From assembly GCA_023313575.1 (NCBI GenBank), contig JAJTTP010000004.1, positions 1,426,001 to 1,490,000 of the forward strand: DNA of 64,000 nt, given 5' to 3'. Each line of letters opens with the position of its first letter. Position 1 is the stretch's first letter. The translations under genes were made by a program, and so were the position numbers. Positions 1 through 11,794 of this stretch are shown here, one piece after another. The stretch is from Eutypella sp. D-1. Its lineage: Eukaryota > Ascomycota > Sordariomycetes > Xylariales > Diatrypaceae. A model generated the notes under the pieces. That model saw only the letters and a list, made by a program, of their open reading frames with translations, did no database searches and was not told where the DNA came from.

Positions 1-12
1 TAACTAGGGTAG

Positions 13-1537
13 ATGAAATGCACGATACACTCGGAGCACGGCTCGATCATGGTGATACCGCGGGAGAACGGCATGGTGCGGCTGTACATCCAGCTGGCGT
101 CGTCGACGGACCCGGACTTCGACCCGCGCAAAACGGCCACAGCGGAACAGGTCCAGGCGTCCGCCAAGAAAATCCTGCGGCCCTACTGGATTGAGTGGGA
201 GCGTATCGAGTGGTATTCTGTCTACCCGATCGGCCAGGGCATCGCCGAGAAGTACACGCTCGACCATCGCGTGTTCCTCGGCGGCGATGCGTGCCACACG
301 CACAGCGTGAGTTATTTCAGGTTTTTTTAGGGGGTTCTTTTTATTTTTTTTTTGCAGTGTCTAGTGTCGAATCCGCTAACAGACACAGCCCAAGGCCGGC
401 CAGGGCATGAACACGGCGTTCCTGGACGCGCAGAACCTCGCATGGAAGATCCACGCCGTGGAGTCCGGGTTCGCTGACCGCGCCCTGCTGCGCACCTACC
501 AGCCGGAGCGTCGCGCCGTCGCCGAGGCCCTGCTCAATTTCGACAACAAGTACGCCAAGCTATTTTCGCAGCGGCCGCCGGCAGCGGACGAAGTGCGAGC
601 CGCTTCGAGGAATCACCAGCAGGCTGTTGCTGACAGTGGCAGCGGCAGCGGCGGCAGCAGCAATAACGGCCACGTGGCGGACAATGAGTTCATCAAGACG
701 TTTAAGGAATCGTGCGAGTTCACGAGCGGGTACGGCGTCGCGTACGGCCCTAACGCACTCAATTGGTCGTCGTCGTCGAAGCGGCGGCGGCGGCAAGGGG
801 ATTCATCCCCCTCGATGATCCTCGACTACCCGGCCGACACGCGCCTGCGACCGGGCCACATCATGGCCAACGCGGATGTGACGCGCGTCGTCGACGCCAA
901 CGCCGTCCACCTCGAGCAGCAGATCCCGCTCAACGGCGCGTTCCGGATCTACGTGTTCGCCGGCCGGCCCTCGGCCGCCACGCACGCCGCGCTGCGCGAT
1001 TTCGCGGACCACGCCACCCGCCCCGCTTCCTTCTTAACGGCATACCAGAGGAAAGGCACAGACGCCGCGTCGTCTAGGGCCGGGATCGGCTTCGGTACCC
1101 GTGTTGGCGACGAGGCCTCCCTCACCCCTCATAGCCCCTTCTACTCGATATGCACGGTGTTCGCGGCGCCGCGGGCCAGCATCGAGATCTCGCGGGATGT
1201 GCCGGGACCACTGGCCGCGTACCGCGACCTGATCTTCGCGGATGACCGGCCGGATCGCGGCGGTGCGGCGGACGGTGCGGTGGGTGCCGCCCATAGGAAG
1301 ATGGGGCTCGACCCAGACCGCGGCGGCGTCGTGGTCGTCCGGCCGGATGGCTATGTCGGCGTCGCCGTGCGCCTCGGCGAGGGTGGCAGCACCGTCGACG
1401 TCCTCAACGAGTACTTTGGCGGATTCTGCACGAAGAAGCTCGGTGGCGACGCCGGTGCCAGGGAGAAGGAGCGAGAGCGGGAGAAAGACGCAGACAAGGA
1501 CCCGGACGTGGAGGGTCCCGTCAGAGCTATGTTATGA
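13..1537 (+). CDS. Phenol 2-monooxygenase-type FAD monooxygenase, 5' partial
   Basis: Flavoprotein aromatic hydroxylase of the phenol 2-monooxygenase family, which uses NAD(P)H and O2 to hydroxylate phenolic rings. The visible part is two exons, 13-306 and 389-1537, joined by a phase-0 intron (307-388, donor GTGAGT). The upstream end is cut by the window: TAG at 10-12 looks like an intron acceptor, and residues at 13 onward ([17 protein letters not shown]) sit mid-domain. The second FAD-binding motif [17 protein letters not shown] spans the splice junction exactly, confirming the intron. The C-terminal half resembles the thioredoxin-like dimerisation domain of this family (segments [14 protein letters not shown] and RIYVFAGRP). 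Odd points are a Ser/Gly/Asn-rich insert near 620-680 and a charged Lys/Glu tail before the stop. Family assignment is firm; the true substrate is unknown. Confidence 0.88.
307..388 (+). other. Intron of the phenol monooxygenase gene
   Basis: GTGAGT donor at 307 and CAG acceptor ending at 388, with an internal T-rich run. Removing it joins GGDACHTHS to PKAGQGMN in frame, a conserved motif of this flavoprotein family. Confidence 0.9.
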
Positions 1538-2005
1538 TGTACGATGCGTATACTAGAGCAAGACAATTAGACAGAATCGATCATAGTCCCGGCAAGATAC
1601 TCGGTGATGCCCACGCAACTTCGGGGCTCCGCTTTTGTGTAAAGCGTGAGTCACAACTGTATAAATATCTGGAAGGCACAACCTCGAACCATCTGATGAG
1701 GTTACACAGGTAGGTGCGAGGAGAGACGATGACTGCCACGACTGCCCAGCGGTGCGAAGTAACTCCGTGCCCAACCCCAGCCCCAACTTCAACGCTTTCT
1801 CCCACTCATATTGGTTCGTGGCCTCTATTACCAGCATTTTCACGTCTACTTGAAGTCTCCTTGAACTTTACTTAACCCATACATGTATCTTAGCGATCAA
1901 GCGAGTATAGTAGAGCACACATCCCCAAGTATCCGTAGTTAGACGAGAGTTAAAGCGCTCCTGTCAGTGCCCCGCTTGATCTACATTCCCCTCCACACTC
2001 CCTCC
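1538..2005. other. Intergenic spacer
   Basis: The 3' flank of the monooxygenase gene and probable promoter of the next gene. No convincing reading frame or RNA gene is visible. Confidence 0.5.
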
Positions 2006-3518
2006 ATGGCGTCGACAATCTTCCGCCGGCGTAAAGGCCTGGGCGTGGTAACCGTACGAGATTTCGCATCTCCCACAAGCACATCTGATAACCATATCAA
2101 TGGCCACGGTGACCTCGCGGTCGTGACACCCAATCGGAGCGGATCTAATCGCCAATGCCGACCTGGTTATGACGAACATAGTCAGTCCACCAGCCAGGCC
2201 CCAATTGAGCAGTAAGGTTTAATAACCCGTGTAGAATGCCGTAACGTGCTAGTGAGGTACTGCGCGCACGTACCTAGGAATTACCAATATAGAGACGGGA
2301 TACCACAGGTCTGACCCCGAAGATGAGACACATATCGACCTCATTGACACCAAGGACAGATATTTCTGATCTTGCGCGAGCACCTCGGCGACGAAAACCT
2401 CGACCTCGCAGGGGGCGTGCTCTACGAACTCATCGAGATAGACTGCCAGCACACTGACGATCCGGGAGCCGCGTTCCAGCGATGGAGGCATGATCACATG
2501 TGCAGATATGTCAGAAACGACCATAACCCCCCCCCCCCCCCCCGGATATGAAACTGACAGGCTTTCTCAGGCCGACTTCGAGCTGCCTCATGTTCCCCAC
2601 ATGACGACCATCACTCAGTCCATTGTCCCGACTGAGACACTCGCACGTTGGCGCTCGGGGCATGCCGAGCGATACCCCTTCGTGCTCTCTGACTCCTCGC
2701 CCTCGCCGGACCGCTCCTCCTTCGACCCGAGCTGTATCCGCAGCAGGAAGTCTTGGCTAATCGACCACACCGTTTACGTGTCGTCGCGCGCCCAGGGCAC
2801 CCTCCCACTGCAGAGTCCTACGCCGAAGGAGTTCCACGAGATGCAGTGGAGCGCCGAATACGGCCACAAGGGAAGGCTCGTCGAGGAGCGCGAGATCTCC
2901 ATTTCTCCGCCAAGGACCGCGGATACCACCAGCACTTCGGCGTGGTCTAGCAAGCATTGCCCCTCCACCTCCGAAGACACCCCGCTCGTGAAGCTGCTCA
3001 GAAAGTTCCGGAAGAAAAGTCCCGGGCTGGATCAGCGACCTCGCAGTTGGCTCCGCGACGCAGGACGTCTTCTCGCCGACCGACGACCGGACGCGGAGTC
3101 CATCCCGGTTCCCCTGCCGGATGGCTGCGAAGTCCCGAATGCCATCTTCGCAAGGAAGCACGGTCTTATCGACGACAACGTACCTCTCGGCATGTGGACA
3201 GGTCAGATGCCGACGGCCGAGTCCAAGGCGATGAACACCATCGTTGAGGCCGCACGGACCGGACTCCTGGCTAGCTCGTGTGGCTGGCATTTTCGCGGTC
3301 CCTTTACACCACAACTCGGGTTTGACGGCGGATTGGATTACCAGTGGAGCCACGAACCGACCATCACGGTCCGAAGGTTTGATGTCCCCTCTGATCGAGG
3401 AATCGGGGGTCACCCCCTTTTGCAGAAAACCCGCCACCCGAGGACCATGATCATCCAGCGAGACTCCCCAAAACGACAAGGTATCGTGTTTGAGATTGAT
3501 GATCTGGCTCCCTGGTAG
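2006..3518 (+). CDS. Hypothetical protein, four-exon model (444 aa)
   Basis: I do not recognise this protein. The model is exons 2006-2211, 2278-2308, 2360-2509 and 2571-3518, with introns of 66, 51 and 61 nt. The start at 2006 has a good context (tccATGGcg); an in-frame ATG also lies at 1967. The phases agree (2, 0, 0), and the joined frame reads smoothly through IFLILREHLGDENLDLAGG and YELIEIDCQHTDDPGAAF to ADFELPHVPHM. Intron 1 has donor GTAAGG. Introns 2 and 3 have weak donors (GTCTGA, GTCAGA), but intron 3 ends with a textbook branch point and acceptor (CTGAC ... TTTCTCAG) and contains a run of 17 C. The fourth exon is rich in Ser/Pro/Arg with no recognisable domain. Alternative: a shorter single-exon gene from 2490 or 2508, or a decaying gene with frameshifts. 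Confidence 0.5.
2527..2543 (+). repeat. Homopolymer run of 17 C
   Basis: Mononucleotide C tract. It falls inside the predicted third intron of the hypothetical gene, just upstream of the CTGAC branch point. The reading frame that looks coding changes across it, so its exact length matters if it is in fact exonic. Confidence 0.95.
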
Positions 3519-4542
3519 CCTCATTGCACCAGTAAGATTGATCTATCGCGAGGCCAGACATTTGAGCTGAGGTGAGTTTAAAGCATGAGTAGAAGAAACG
3601 ACGCTCATGTGCTCGGGCAAGTCGTAACCCAGCCTTCGGAACCTGAACTCACTCAAATATAGTGACGCAACAAGCTGTCGATCTCCTCATGCCGGTCTTG
3701 AGCCGCATCGAGGCATCACCCTGCCAAGATATATGTGCTGATGCTGAAGTGAGAGCCCCTATACTGAAGAAGCTCCCTCAGGAGGGATTAATACTGCTAT
3801 CCTGCTAGACTCTCCCCATCTAGTACAGACCATGCCAGCCAGCTGTCAGCCTTTTGGGCTACTGTGGCTGGACCCGGAGGGGCGCGGCTCAGCTAGGCAC
3901 CACCCCTTTAGACGCATCACGAAGCATGTCGGCGCCCCTCGTGGGTCCTCACTCCGGCGGAACCTGGCGGAATCATGGGCCCGTATTTCTTTCTATTGTG
4001 CCTGCCTGCTTGCCCTGCCATAATGTGAAGGATCCGCAATACATCTTGCTGGTACCTCTTGATGCACAAAATAAATTTTCAAAAGAAAATAAACACAAAC
4101 TGGCAGATTCTTCCCTCCCCTCCCTTCCTACCTTCACCTCACCACCTTCACCTCACCGTCTTCACTCACCACCTTTACCTCACCATCCATCATTGCACAA
4201 AAGTCTTGCAAATCACAAAGGTAAGCATTACTGGCCTGTTCTGGCACTCACCTTGATGTTCTTCTCTGTTACCTCCCAACCCTTGATCCTTCACTTGCCT
4301 TTCATCCAGTTATCTCTGGTGCAATATCTGTGACAGGTACTAACAACACAACCAGCTACGCATCCCTAAAAGCTGCCCTGACAACAGACTTTTGACCATC
4401 ATCTGAAGAGACCGACCAAGCCCTGTTTACTCCTGAAAACCCCAACAATAGATCTTGGATCATTACTGAATAGAGAAACCAAACCCAAGCCCTGTTTACT
4501 CCTGAAGCCCTGACAATACCATTGCTGCCACAGCCCTGCACC
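3519..4542. promoter_or_regulatory. Intergenic region and 5' leader of the 1,263-aa gene
   Basis: A strong CT-rich tract lies at 4108-4190, typical of a fungal core promoter. A possible 5'-UTR intron follows (GTAAGC donor at 4221, acceptor CAG ending 4336). The leader then carries a 20-bp direct repeat, AAGCCCTGTTTACTCCTGAA, near 4418 and 4489, about 71 bp apart. No gene is visible between 3519 and 4100. Confidence 0.45.
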
Positions 4543-7500
4543 ATGGCCTCGGGCAGACAAAGGCTTCCGCCGAGTAAGACCATGGGCTCTCGCGGAGAGA
4601 CCACAGGCTCGCGTGGAGAGACCACGGGAGCATCTTACGCCCCTGAACCTTCTCACTACCCCACTGAAGCCCCGCGAGGTCGGGATCAAGCGTCGCACCG
4701 GGATTCCCTCGACTACGCGGGCGAAATCTACTCCGCACGCATCTCGAGGAGTTTCGCTGACGCTGGTGCCACTCAGTTCAACACCATGTAAGTTCCCTAT
4801 CCGCCCCTAATGCGTGGCCCGATATACTGACCGACAAAGGTACGAGAGCCAAGACGGTCGCGAGTCTCCGGACTACGGCAGCGCCCCGCATGGTCGTTCT
4901 GGGACCCCGACCCCGACCCGCCGCGGTCTGCCGGCGTCTCAATCGTACGGCACCCTCCCGCCGCCGCGAGCTGAGCCGGAGCCGCAGTCGCGCCAGCGCC
5001 ACCAGGTCGGCCACGGCGAGCACTCCCAGGCACGTCGTCCTCGCGATGCCGGTGCCCGTGTCGTGCTAGTCTCGTCTCGAGAGCACCAGGAGGAGGCGAA
5101 CACTCACAAGCGCCTCTCCCAGGTCCTGTACGACGAGGCCGAGGCCAGACCGCGCCGCGAGGCCAGGGTGGAATACACCGTCCCAATCATGTATGAAAAC
5201 CCCGCGGGCGAGCCGGTCCGACAGCGCGAAGTCCTGGTTGTCGAGCAGCCCCGTGTTGAGCAGCCCCGTGTGGGGCAGCATCGTGTAGAGCACCATCGTG
5301 CCGAGCAGCTCCATGCCGAGCAACCTCGTGTTAGACAGCCCCGCACTGGATTCGTCAGCAAGAAGATCCCTAGTCCCCAGCCTGTTGATATGCAGTCTCA
5401 TTCCCATGCTCGGGTCCCCTCCAATCACCCTCATCACAATGTTCAGTCCCATGCAGACGCTCATTATACCGAAACGTGGTCTCATGAGAATCACTCGCGT
5501 CACCACGACGTTGAGTCCCACCCTGAGGAGCAAGATCACTATACCCACACTCGCTCTCATCACCAGGAGACCCAGGTTCGGTTTGACCCCGAAGTGCATT
5601 ATCATCCTGCTGAGCACTACGCGGATGACGACTACTCTAGCGACTCTGGTGACACCGACTCGTCTGAGCTCCCGGTAACAGACAGATACAAAGGCAACAT
5701 CAGTGACAGCAGTAGCAGCAGTGATAGCCACCACTTCTCGTCCAACTCACAGGACGAGGCCACGCTGTACGAGAACGGCCATCTGAGACAGGTGACAATC
5801 CGCAGCCCGGAGCCCCAGCGCGAGTCCATGGAGCCGGAGATCTGTCAGTTTGACGATGATGACATCTACGACGAAATCCCCGAGCACAAGACGTTTGTCC
5901 CGACTCAGGAGCTCCAGTCCCGGATCCATGAGCCGCAGCCGCGTCACCCCAGCAACCAAAGCCAGGTGACCGCCATGGAGGAGGCCCAGGAGGTGCAGGC
6001 ATCTATCCGCCAGCACCCCGACCCCCGTGAAGAGTACGTCTACCAGGAGGCCCAGGAGCCTGTCCACCAGCACCCGGATCCTCGTCAAGCGTACGTCTAC
6101 CAGGAACCCCGTCAGGAACCCCCTGGCCAAGAGTTCTCCCCCCAGGAGCCCGTCAGACTGCCGACGGCAGGTCGTAGAAAGCCTGCGCCGGCCCAGCTCA
6201 ACCTTGACGGCGCCTTTGCGTTCGCCAAGGAGACCGCGGTGGAAAAGGGGATGCGGTTTGTTGACGGCCACGTGATCATTGACAAACCGAAGAAGGGAAG
6301 GCCCACCGTTCATTGGGAACACGCGGACGAACTCAGCAGTCAGTCGCGCCACTTCCCCGACTCGGCCAAGATCAGTCCCCTGCGCATCTCCAAGGACGCC
6401 GGCTCGCAGAAACAGCGAGAAGACCAGCAGCGAGAGGGCCAGAGCATCGTCGAGAACTACGCTGAGTGGGAGTGGAAGCACAGTGAACCCGGTTCTGCCA
6501 CCCATGCCGCAGGCCTACCCAAGTCCCTTACTATGTCTCAGATCGAGGAGATAAAACTAGCGAACCCCTTCTCCCCGCTGACCCCGTTTTTCGAACCCAA
6601 ACGGACTTGGAGAAATAGGGGCAAAGAGTTACTGGGACCGAACGGGTACCTCGAGAACGTGGCCATTGAGAGCCAGAAGAAACCCGTCCAAAAGAAGGGC
6701 TTCCTCGACAGCGTGAAACAGAAAGCCAGGGAACTCGTAAGTGTCCTCATCCAGACGCCTTCAAAGCTAATAAATCACTGACAAATCGCTCACACATTCA
6801 GGTCGAGAGGGCCGAACTGATCGGTGCTAAGCCGACGCTGAACACCCGCGCCAGGGTTAACAAGGCAGACATCTCGCTGGAACCCCGCGTCCAGAGCCTA
6901 ATATACTGCGAGCTGGAGTTCACGCTGTGCAAGGCACTCGACGAGTACATCAAGGCGCAGCACGAAAAGGGACGCCTCAAAGCTCCTAAACTCAAGGCCG
7001 TCTCGGATGCCTGGGCTTCCAAGGGCCGACCCAACGTCGTCAGCTTCCAGTATGACCTCGAGACACAGATCGACCTCCTCGAGGCCCACATCGAGGACTT
7101 TCGTTTCTACACCTACCGCATGGAGAGCACCCATGCCATCCGCGGTCTCCTGCACTCCGTCCGCGCCAACGCTCGCCAAATGCGCATCCGCACGTTTTGC
7201 ACGCCCGACATCGTTATCAAGAAGCACCTTTCGGACGCTCAGATGCTCCTCGAGCTGATTGACGCCCCTGGCGAGGACGAGCTTCTAATCTTCAAGTGCG
7301 CCCAGGTCTATAAGATGTTCGCCGATCAGGCCGCCGACGAAGCCGGACCTCAGGAGACTTCTGAGCCTCAACAAGAGCCTCCTGCACCCCAGCCTGCACC
7401 TCAGCAGCTTACACCTCAACAGGAGAATCTTGACCCCCAGGATCAAAGTCACCGTCCGGAACCCCACTATCACCAGGCGAATCAGACTCCCAGTCCTGAG

Positions 7501-8451
7501 GTTCAGCAGGCAGAGCACTCTCACCCCCACCAGCAGCCGGAACAGACCCATAGCCCGGACATCCAGTATCATCAGGCGGATCTTGCACACGGCGGCCCCG
7601 AGTTGCAGACCCATTCCGTAGGCCAACAGACGGAATACATGCATCCTGACGATCAGGCTCACCGTCCCAATGTTCACTACCAGGAGAGTCAGACCCAGCA
7701 TCACAGATACGCAGAGCAAACTCACCTTCCCGGCCAGCAAGCGGTTCAGACTCATCGTCCTGTAGATCAGAAGACGGGCCGAGTTCATTCGGGTGGCCAC
7801 CAGCAAGCAGTTCAGACTCACAGCCCCGCTAATTATCAAGAGCAGACTCGTCGTCCCAGCGGTCAATCGCAGGCAAGCCAAACTCGTCGTCCTAGTGGTT
7901 CCCAGGCAGATCAGTCTCGCCGTCCCAGTGGTCATTCAGACCAGAGTCGCCGTTCTAGCGGTCACCAAGAAGGCCATTCTCGTTCTGGCGGTCACTCTCG
8001 TTCTGGCGGCCACTCTCATTCTGGCGGCCATCCTCGTCCTGACGGCTATCAGCAGACAGATCAGACTCGTCCCCATGTCCACCGCCCTGATGGTCACGAG
8101 CAGGTCCGTACCCAGCGCTCCGGCGGCCATCAGACTGACCGAGGCCGTCCCCGCCACCGTCAGGAGGACCAGAGCCATCGTCGTCGCCGTCACCAGCAGC
8201 GGGACCAAGCTCGTCGTCGTGACGATCGCCCGCACCAGGCCCAGGCTCACAGCGACCATGTCTACGACGTACCCCGGGTCTCCTCCGGCAGTCGCAGCCA
8301 GCAGGCCCCGTCCGATGCCCAGGAGACAGAGCGCCGCACCGAGCAGCCCCACAGTCCGGCCGAGACCGAGCAGCGTCGTTACAGCGGCCCTATTCTGCAG
8401 CCTACTGTGTACCAGCTCCCGGCGGACGGATCCTGGCCGTACAAGCGCTAG
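4543..8451 (+). CDS. Large low-complexity fungal protein with a conserved helical core (1,263 aa)
   Basis: Three exons: 4543-4787, 4840-6736 and 6802-8451, with introns of 52 nt (GTAAGT, phase 2) and 65 nt (GTAAGT, phase 0). The start at 4543 is in an ideal context (caccATGg); an in-frame ATG at 4522 is weaker. The N-terminal third is disordered with heptad-like repeats (VEQPRVEQPRVGQHRVEHHR, about 5240-5340) and His-rich stretches. About 5990-6120 encodes two copies of a HPDPR..YVYQE repeat. The conserved-looking core runs from the LGPNGYLE motif across the second intron (KQKAREL-VERAELIGAK) to about 7330 and is mostly helical, with residues such as KALDEYIKAQHEKGRL. The tail (7340-8300) is Gln/His/Arg-rich with degenerate QTHRP, RRPSG and SGGHSR repeats. 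Similar architecture occurs in uncharacterised ascomycete proteins; I infer no function. Confidence 0.8.
7990..8040 (+). repeat. In-frame GGCGGYCAYYCTCRTTCT minisatellite
   Basis: Tandem 18-bp units encode repeated SGGHSR/SGGHSH within the disordered C-terminal tail of the 1,263-aa protein. They lie inside a longer, more diverged Q/H/R-rich repeat region. Confidence 0.75.
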
Positions 8452-10721
8452 ACCTCGAGGCAACATGCACGCCCAAATAACACATCCTGATGGCGTGCCG
8501 CACGTGTACACTATTTCCGTTCTTTCCTTTATTGATTGTGTGGAGATCACGCATGCGATCCCTGTGCTGGTTGTCTTTGTTTCCTGGTTTTTTTTCTTCC
8601 TATTTTCCTATTTTCTCTGCATGATGCCACCACGAGGCGTGGATCGCATCAGATCACTCAGGCTTCGTCGCATCGATTCCTTTCGAGGCATGATTGGGAA
8701 CCAAATTTTCGTATCACCGTCGACGTGCGATCAACCACGTCCAATTCAGTCTCGGCCTCGCTGCACCTCGAGGTATTTGGTGCAGTATATTGATTTTGTT
8801 TCTTTCGGTTTCTTCGTATCTTCCGTGGACGCACATGCCCGGGAGATGACCGCCGACTGAGTTCGGCTAGACATGTGCCTTTGTGGTATTAGATGCCACC
8901 TATATTCACACCATCCACGATGTCGTTCGCGATGTCACCGATGAACCATACACATCAACGACGTCATCCACAACATCCACGATATTATCCGATGTCATTC
9001 CTATGTTCTTCAAACGGTCATACCATTGCCGAAGAAAACCGGCACTCGATCACTCCGTTAGGAGTCTTGGTCTATACTGACCGCTCTCATTCACGCACCG
9101 TTGCCGACGGAATCCGGCATTCATTTACTCTGTCATAGGGCCCTGGTTTACCGACCCTATGGTTCTTCTCGTCCCCAGCTGGTTTAATCACTTCGTCAGA
9201 AGTACTGGTCTACCGACCCTATCGTTCTGCTTGTTCCCAGGTGATTCAATCACTTCGTCAGAAACCTGGTCTACCGACCATATCAATTGTTCTGCTCATT
9301 ATCGGGTGGTGGGCAGACGCACAAACACACCCTGAAGAGTGCCCAGCTCGTCTCACATGGCCAATCCCCGAGACGGCCTAGCCTGGATATCGCCTTGCAC
9401 TTGCTCGCCTGGATGGCCCCTACTGTTCAAGTCGACAGCACGCAACAGAAAATCACAAAAGAAGAAAAAAAACCGAGAAAAGAAAAAAGCCCACAAAAAA
9501 AGAAAACCAAAAATGGAGAACGATGGGAATGACACGACGCATTATGATTGTGATTGTATGAATTTATGTACTCAGGGTTTGCACGAAATCACTTTCCTTT
9601 TCCCTCGTTTTCGTTTTCATATCTTCTGATTTTCCAGGACTCGCCAGCAGACCTAGATGGAGAGTAACACAGAAAGAGAAATAGCATGTGTGTGCGTGTG
9701 AACGTCGTGGTCCCTGGATGTTCCGCATTTTCCGCTTGGCAGGCTGTTGGCGAGGACGAAGGGTCGTGGGATCCCTTTTCGGAGGGAGGGCCGCACCCGG
9801 AGTTGGGTTGGTCAATAGATAGAGATGATACCCTCCCCTTCCAATTATTATTGGAGGGTTTGCAATACACCCAATAGTGATTCCCTGCATGGGTGTTCTG
9901 ATCGTGATTGAGTTTGTGACAGTTTCGTTTCTACTATTGCTAGAAAAACCGGCAATGCTTATGTAATCAAGACGCGGTCTTAATGGTGTTCATGTACTTC
10001 GTACCCCCGTACCCTGGTACCCTGGCATCATGTGGGCCACGCACAAATCTCTTCACTCGCTTCTTCATTTCTTCTTTTCAAGTAACATAACCGACATCCG
10101 TGATGGACTTGCGGAATAGTTCTCGGCTTAAATAGCCAGATGTAGCATTCAAGATTGAGTAAGTGAGTGTCGAAGCTGGAATACTTACAAGTGCGAGCAG
10201 CTCCAAATGCCAAATGCCACTCCACAGATTGACCTGCAATACTTCAAAGTTGGTAGGTACATACTTACCTCGGTAGGTAACTGTGGCCTATCACTGCTGG
10301 GCGGTGCGGGCAGTGCGGGCAGTGCTGACCCAGCCAGCCCAGTGAGTGTTCAGTGCTGAGTCGGAGTCGGAGTTCTCAGCGCATCAGCTGATTTGACTTC
10401 TCCATCTTCATTCCGCCCACCGGCTTTTCCAACAATTTACAGTCTGTAGTACTACCTGTACAGCTTAGAGGCGTCTATAGTGGCAATCTAAGTTGGGCCA
10501 TTCAGTCCGGTGTGAACTCTTTGTTCCATGCATTGACCGAGGGATGGGCTGAAAGGCCGAGACTTCCATGGTCGTTGCATCAACTTCCCAATCCGAGATA
10601 GCTGCGGTAGGGAAACGTGGCCGAGCCGGATAAGTCGGTTCCCCATCCCATCTAACTCATCCTCACTTGTTTTATTGAATTACCTGTACTGTTTCGCGAA
10701 TCATCGACTCGATACGGCACG
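8452..10721. other. Intergenic region with a ~61-bp minisatellite
   Basis: A 2.3-kb spacer. Beyond the tandem repeat listed separately (9145-9300) it holds an A-rich tract at 9450-9515 and direct TACCTNGGTA-like palindromes near 10,245-10,280. Short reading frames here have no recognisable features, and I see no gene. Confidence 0.5.
9145..9300 (+). repeat. Tandem repeat, ~61-bp unit
   Basis: Units at 9145-9206 and 9207-9267, and a partial third from 9268, each begin GGTYTACCGACC and contain AATCACTTCGTCAGAA. More diverged versions of the same unit (ACCGTTGCCGACGGAATCCG and a related copy near 9030) suggest the array extends upstream to about 9010. Lies 3' of the 1,263-aa gene. Confidence 0.8.
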
Positions 10722-11794
10722 ATGGACGGATCACAGAGTTGGAGCTTCGCGGACATTCCGCCCGACGAGCCCCAGGCCGGCGCCGCCTCGACATCGGCAT
10801 CGACATCGACCCCGACCGACCACCACGCCCAGGAACCCGAGCCGAGCAGGACAACACGGCCAGAGCAGACGCGACCGGAGAAGAGGCGGCGCGGCAACAA
10901 GGCCCGCAAGTGCTGGATCTGCCTGGACGAGGAGCAGCCGCAGTACGTATCGACGGGGCTGTTCGGGCGCGGCGGCAAGAAGACGCGGGTGTACCAGTCG
11001 GATGACCCGGCGCTGGGACGGCTCATCAGCCCGTGTCGGTGCAAGGGGTCCGTCAAGTACGTGCACGAGGGCTGCATCAAGATGTGGCGGAACCAGAACC
11101 CCAGCGCCTACACCTGCGGCCGCTGCCGCTACGCCTACCAGCTGGCCCGCCTGAGCTGGGCCCAGCGCCTGCGGAGCCCCGTGCTTGCTCTCGCCCTGAC
11201 TATCTCCATCCTCCTCGCCACCATCTTCCTGCTCGGCTTCGTCGCCGACCCTATCCTCGGCCTCTGGCTCGACCCCGTCGGCACCATCGCCGACACCGTC
11301 GCCTCCGGCTCTCTGTCTGCTGCCCAGGAGCGCCTTGAGATTCTCGACGACGACCCGGATCTCGACCTCGGCTGGGCCGAGCACTTCCTCAAGGGCCTCT
11401 TCTCCCTCGGCCTCCTCGGTTTCGCCAAGGCCTTCCTCGCCATGAGCCCCTGGCAGTGGTGGAACCTCCGCACTTCGGGGGTTATCGGCGGCCGCGCCGC
11501 CCGTCGCGGTGGTGGTCTTACCGGCCGTGAGCGCATGGAGGGTATCAGCCTCACCCTCGTGCTCATTGGCGTCTTTACCTTTTTATGGGTGAGCCGTCCC
11601 GTTCCCGTTCATCACGAGGCACGTGCTAACCCGTACAGGCTGTCTGGAAGGGCACCAGGTCGTGGACGGAGCGCACGCTCGACCGCGCCAGCGAGAGGAT
11701 TCTCAATGCCCACCGCGACGGCAGCGACAGCGATAGTGACAGCGACGAGGATGAGGACGCGGACGCCGAGCCGGACGACAAGAAGAACCAGTAG
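10722..11794 (+). CDS. Membrane RING-CH (RINGv) protein, MARCH-type E3 ligase candidate (340 aa)
   Basis: Two exons: 10722-11588 and 11639-11794. The 50-nt phase-0 intron has donor GTGAGC and branch point GCTAAC. A C4HC3 RING-CH finger lies at residues 64-135 with ligands C64, C67, C105, C107, H115, C118, C132 and C135. CWIC, SPCRCKGS and CGRC are diagnostic of the RINGv family, which recruits E2 enzymes for membrane-protein ubiquitination. Hydrophobic segments follow (about 153-175, a weaker one near 220-240, and ISLTLVLIGVFTFLW at the splice junction), so it is probably anchored in an endomembrane. A ~36-residue insert lies between the first and second Cys pairs. The C-terminus is an acidic Asp/Glu/Ser tail. 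Substrate unknown. Confidence 0.9.

Noticed and set aside
2757..3524. 255-codon minus-strand frame opposite the four-exon hypothetical
   Set aside because: Arg-rich and domain-less; the plus strand gives better composition and phase-compatible exons. Not excluded with certainty.
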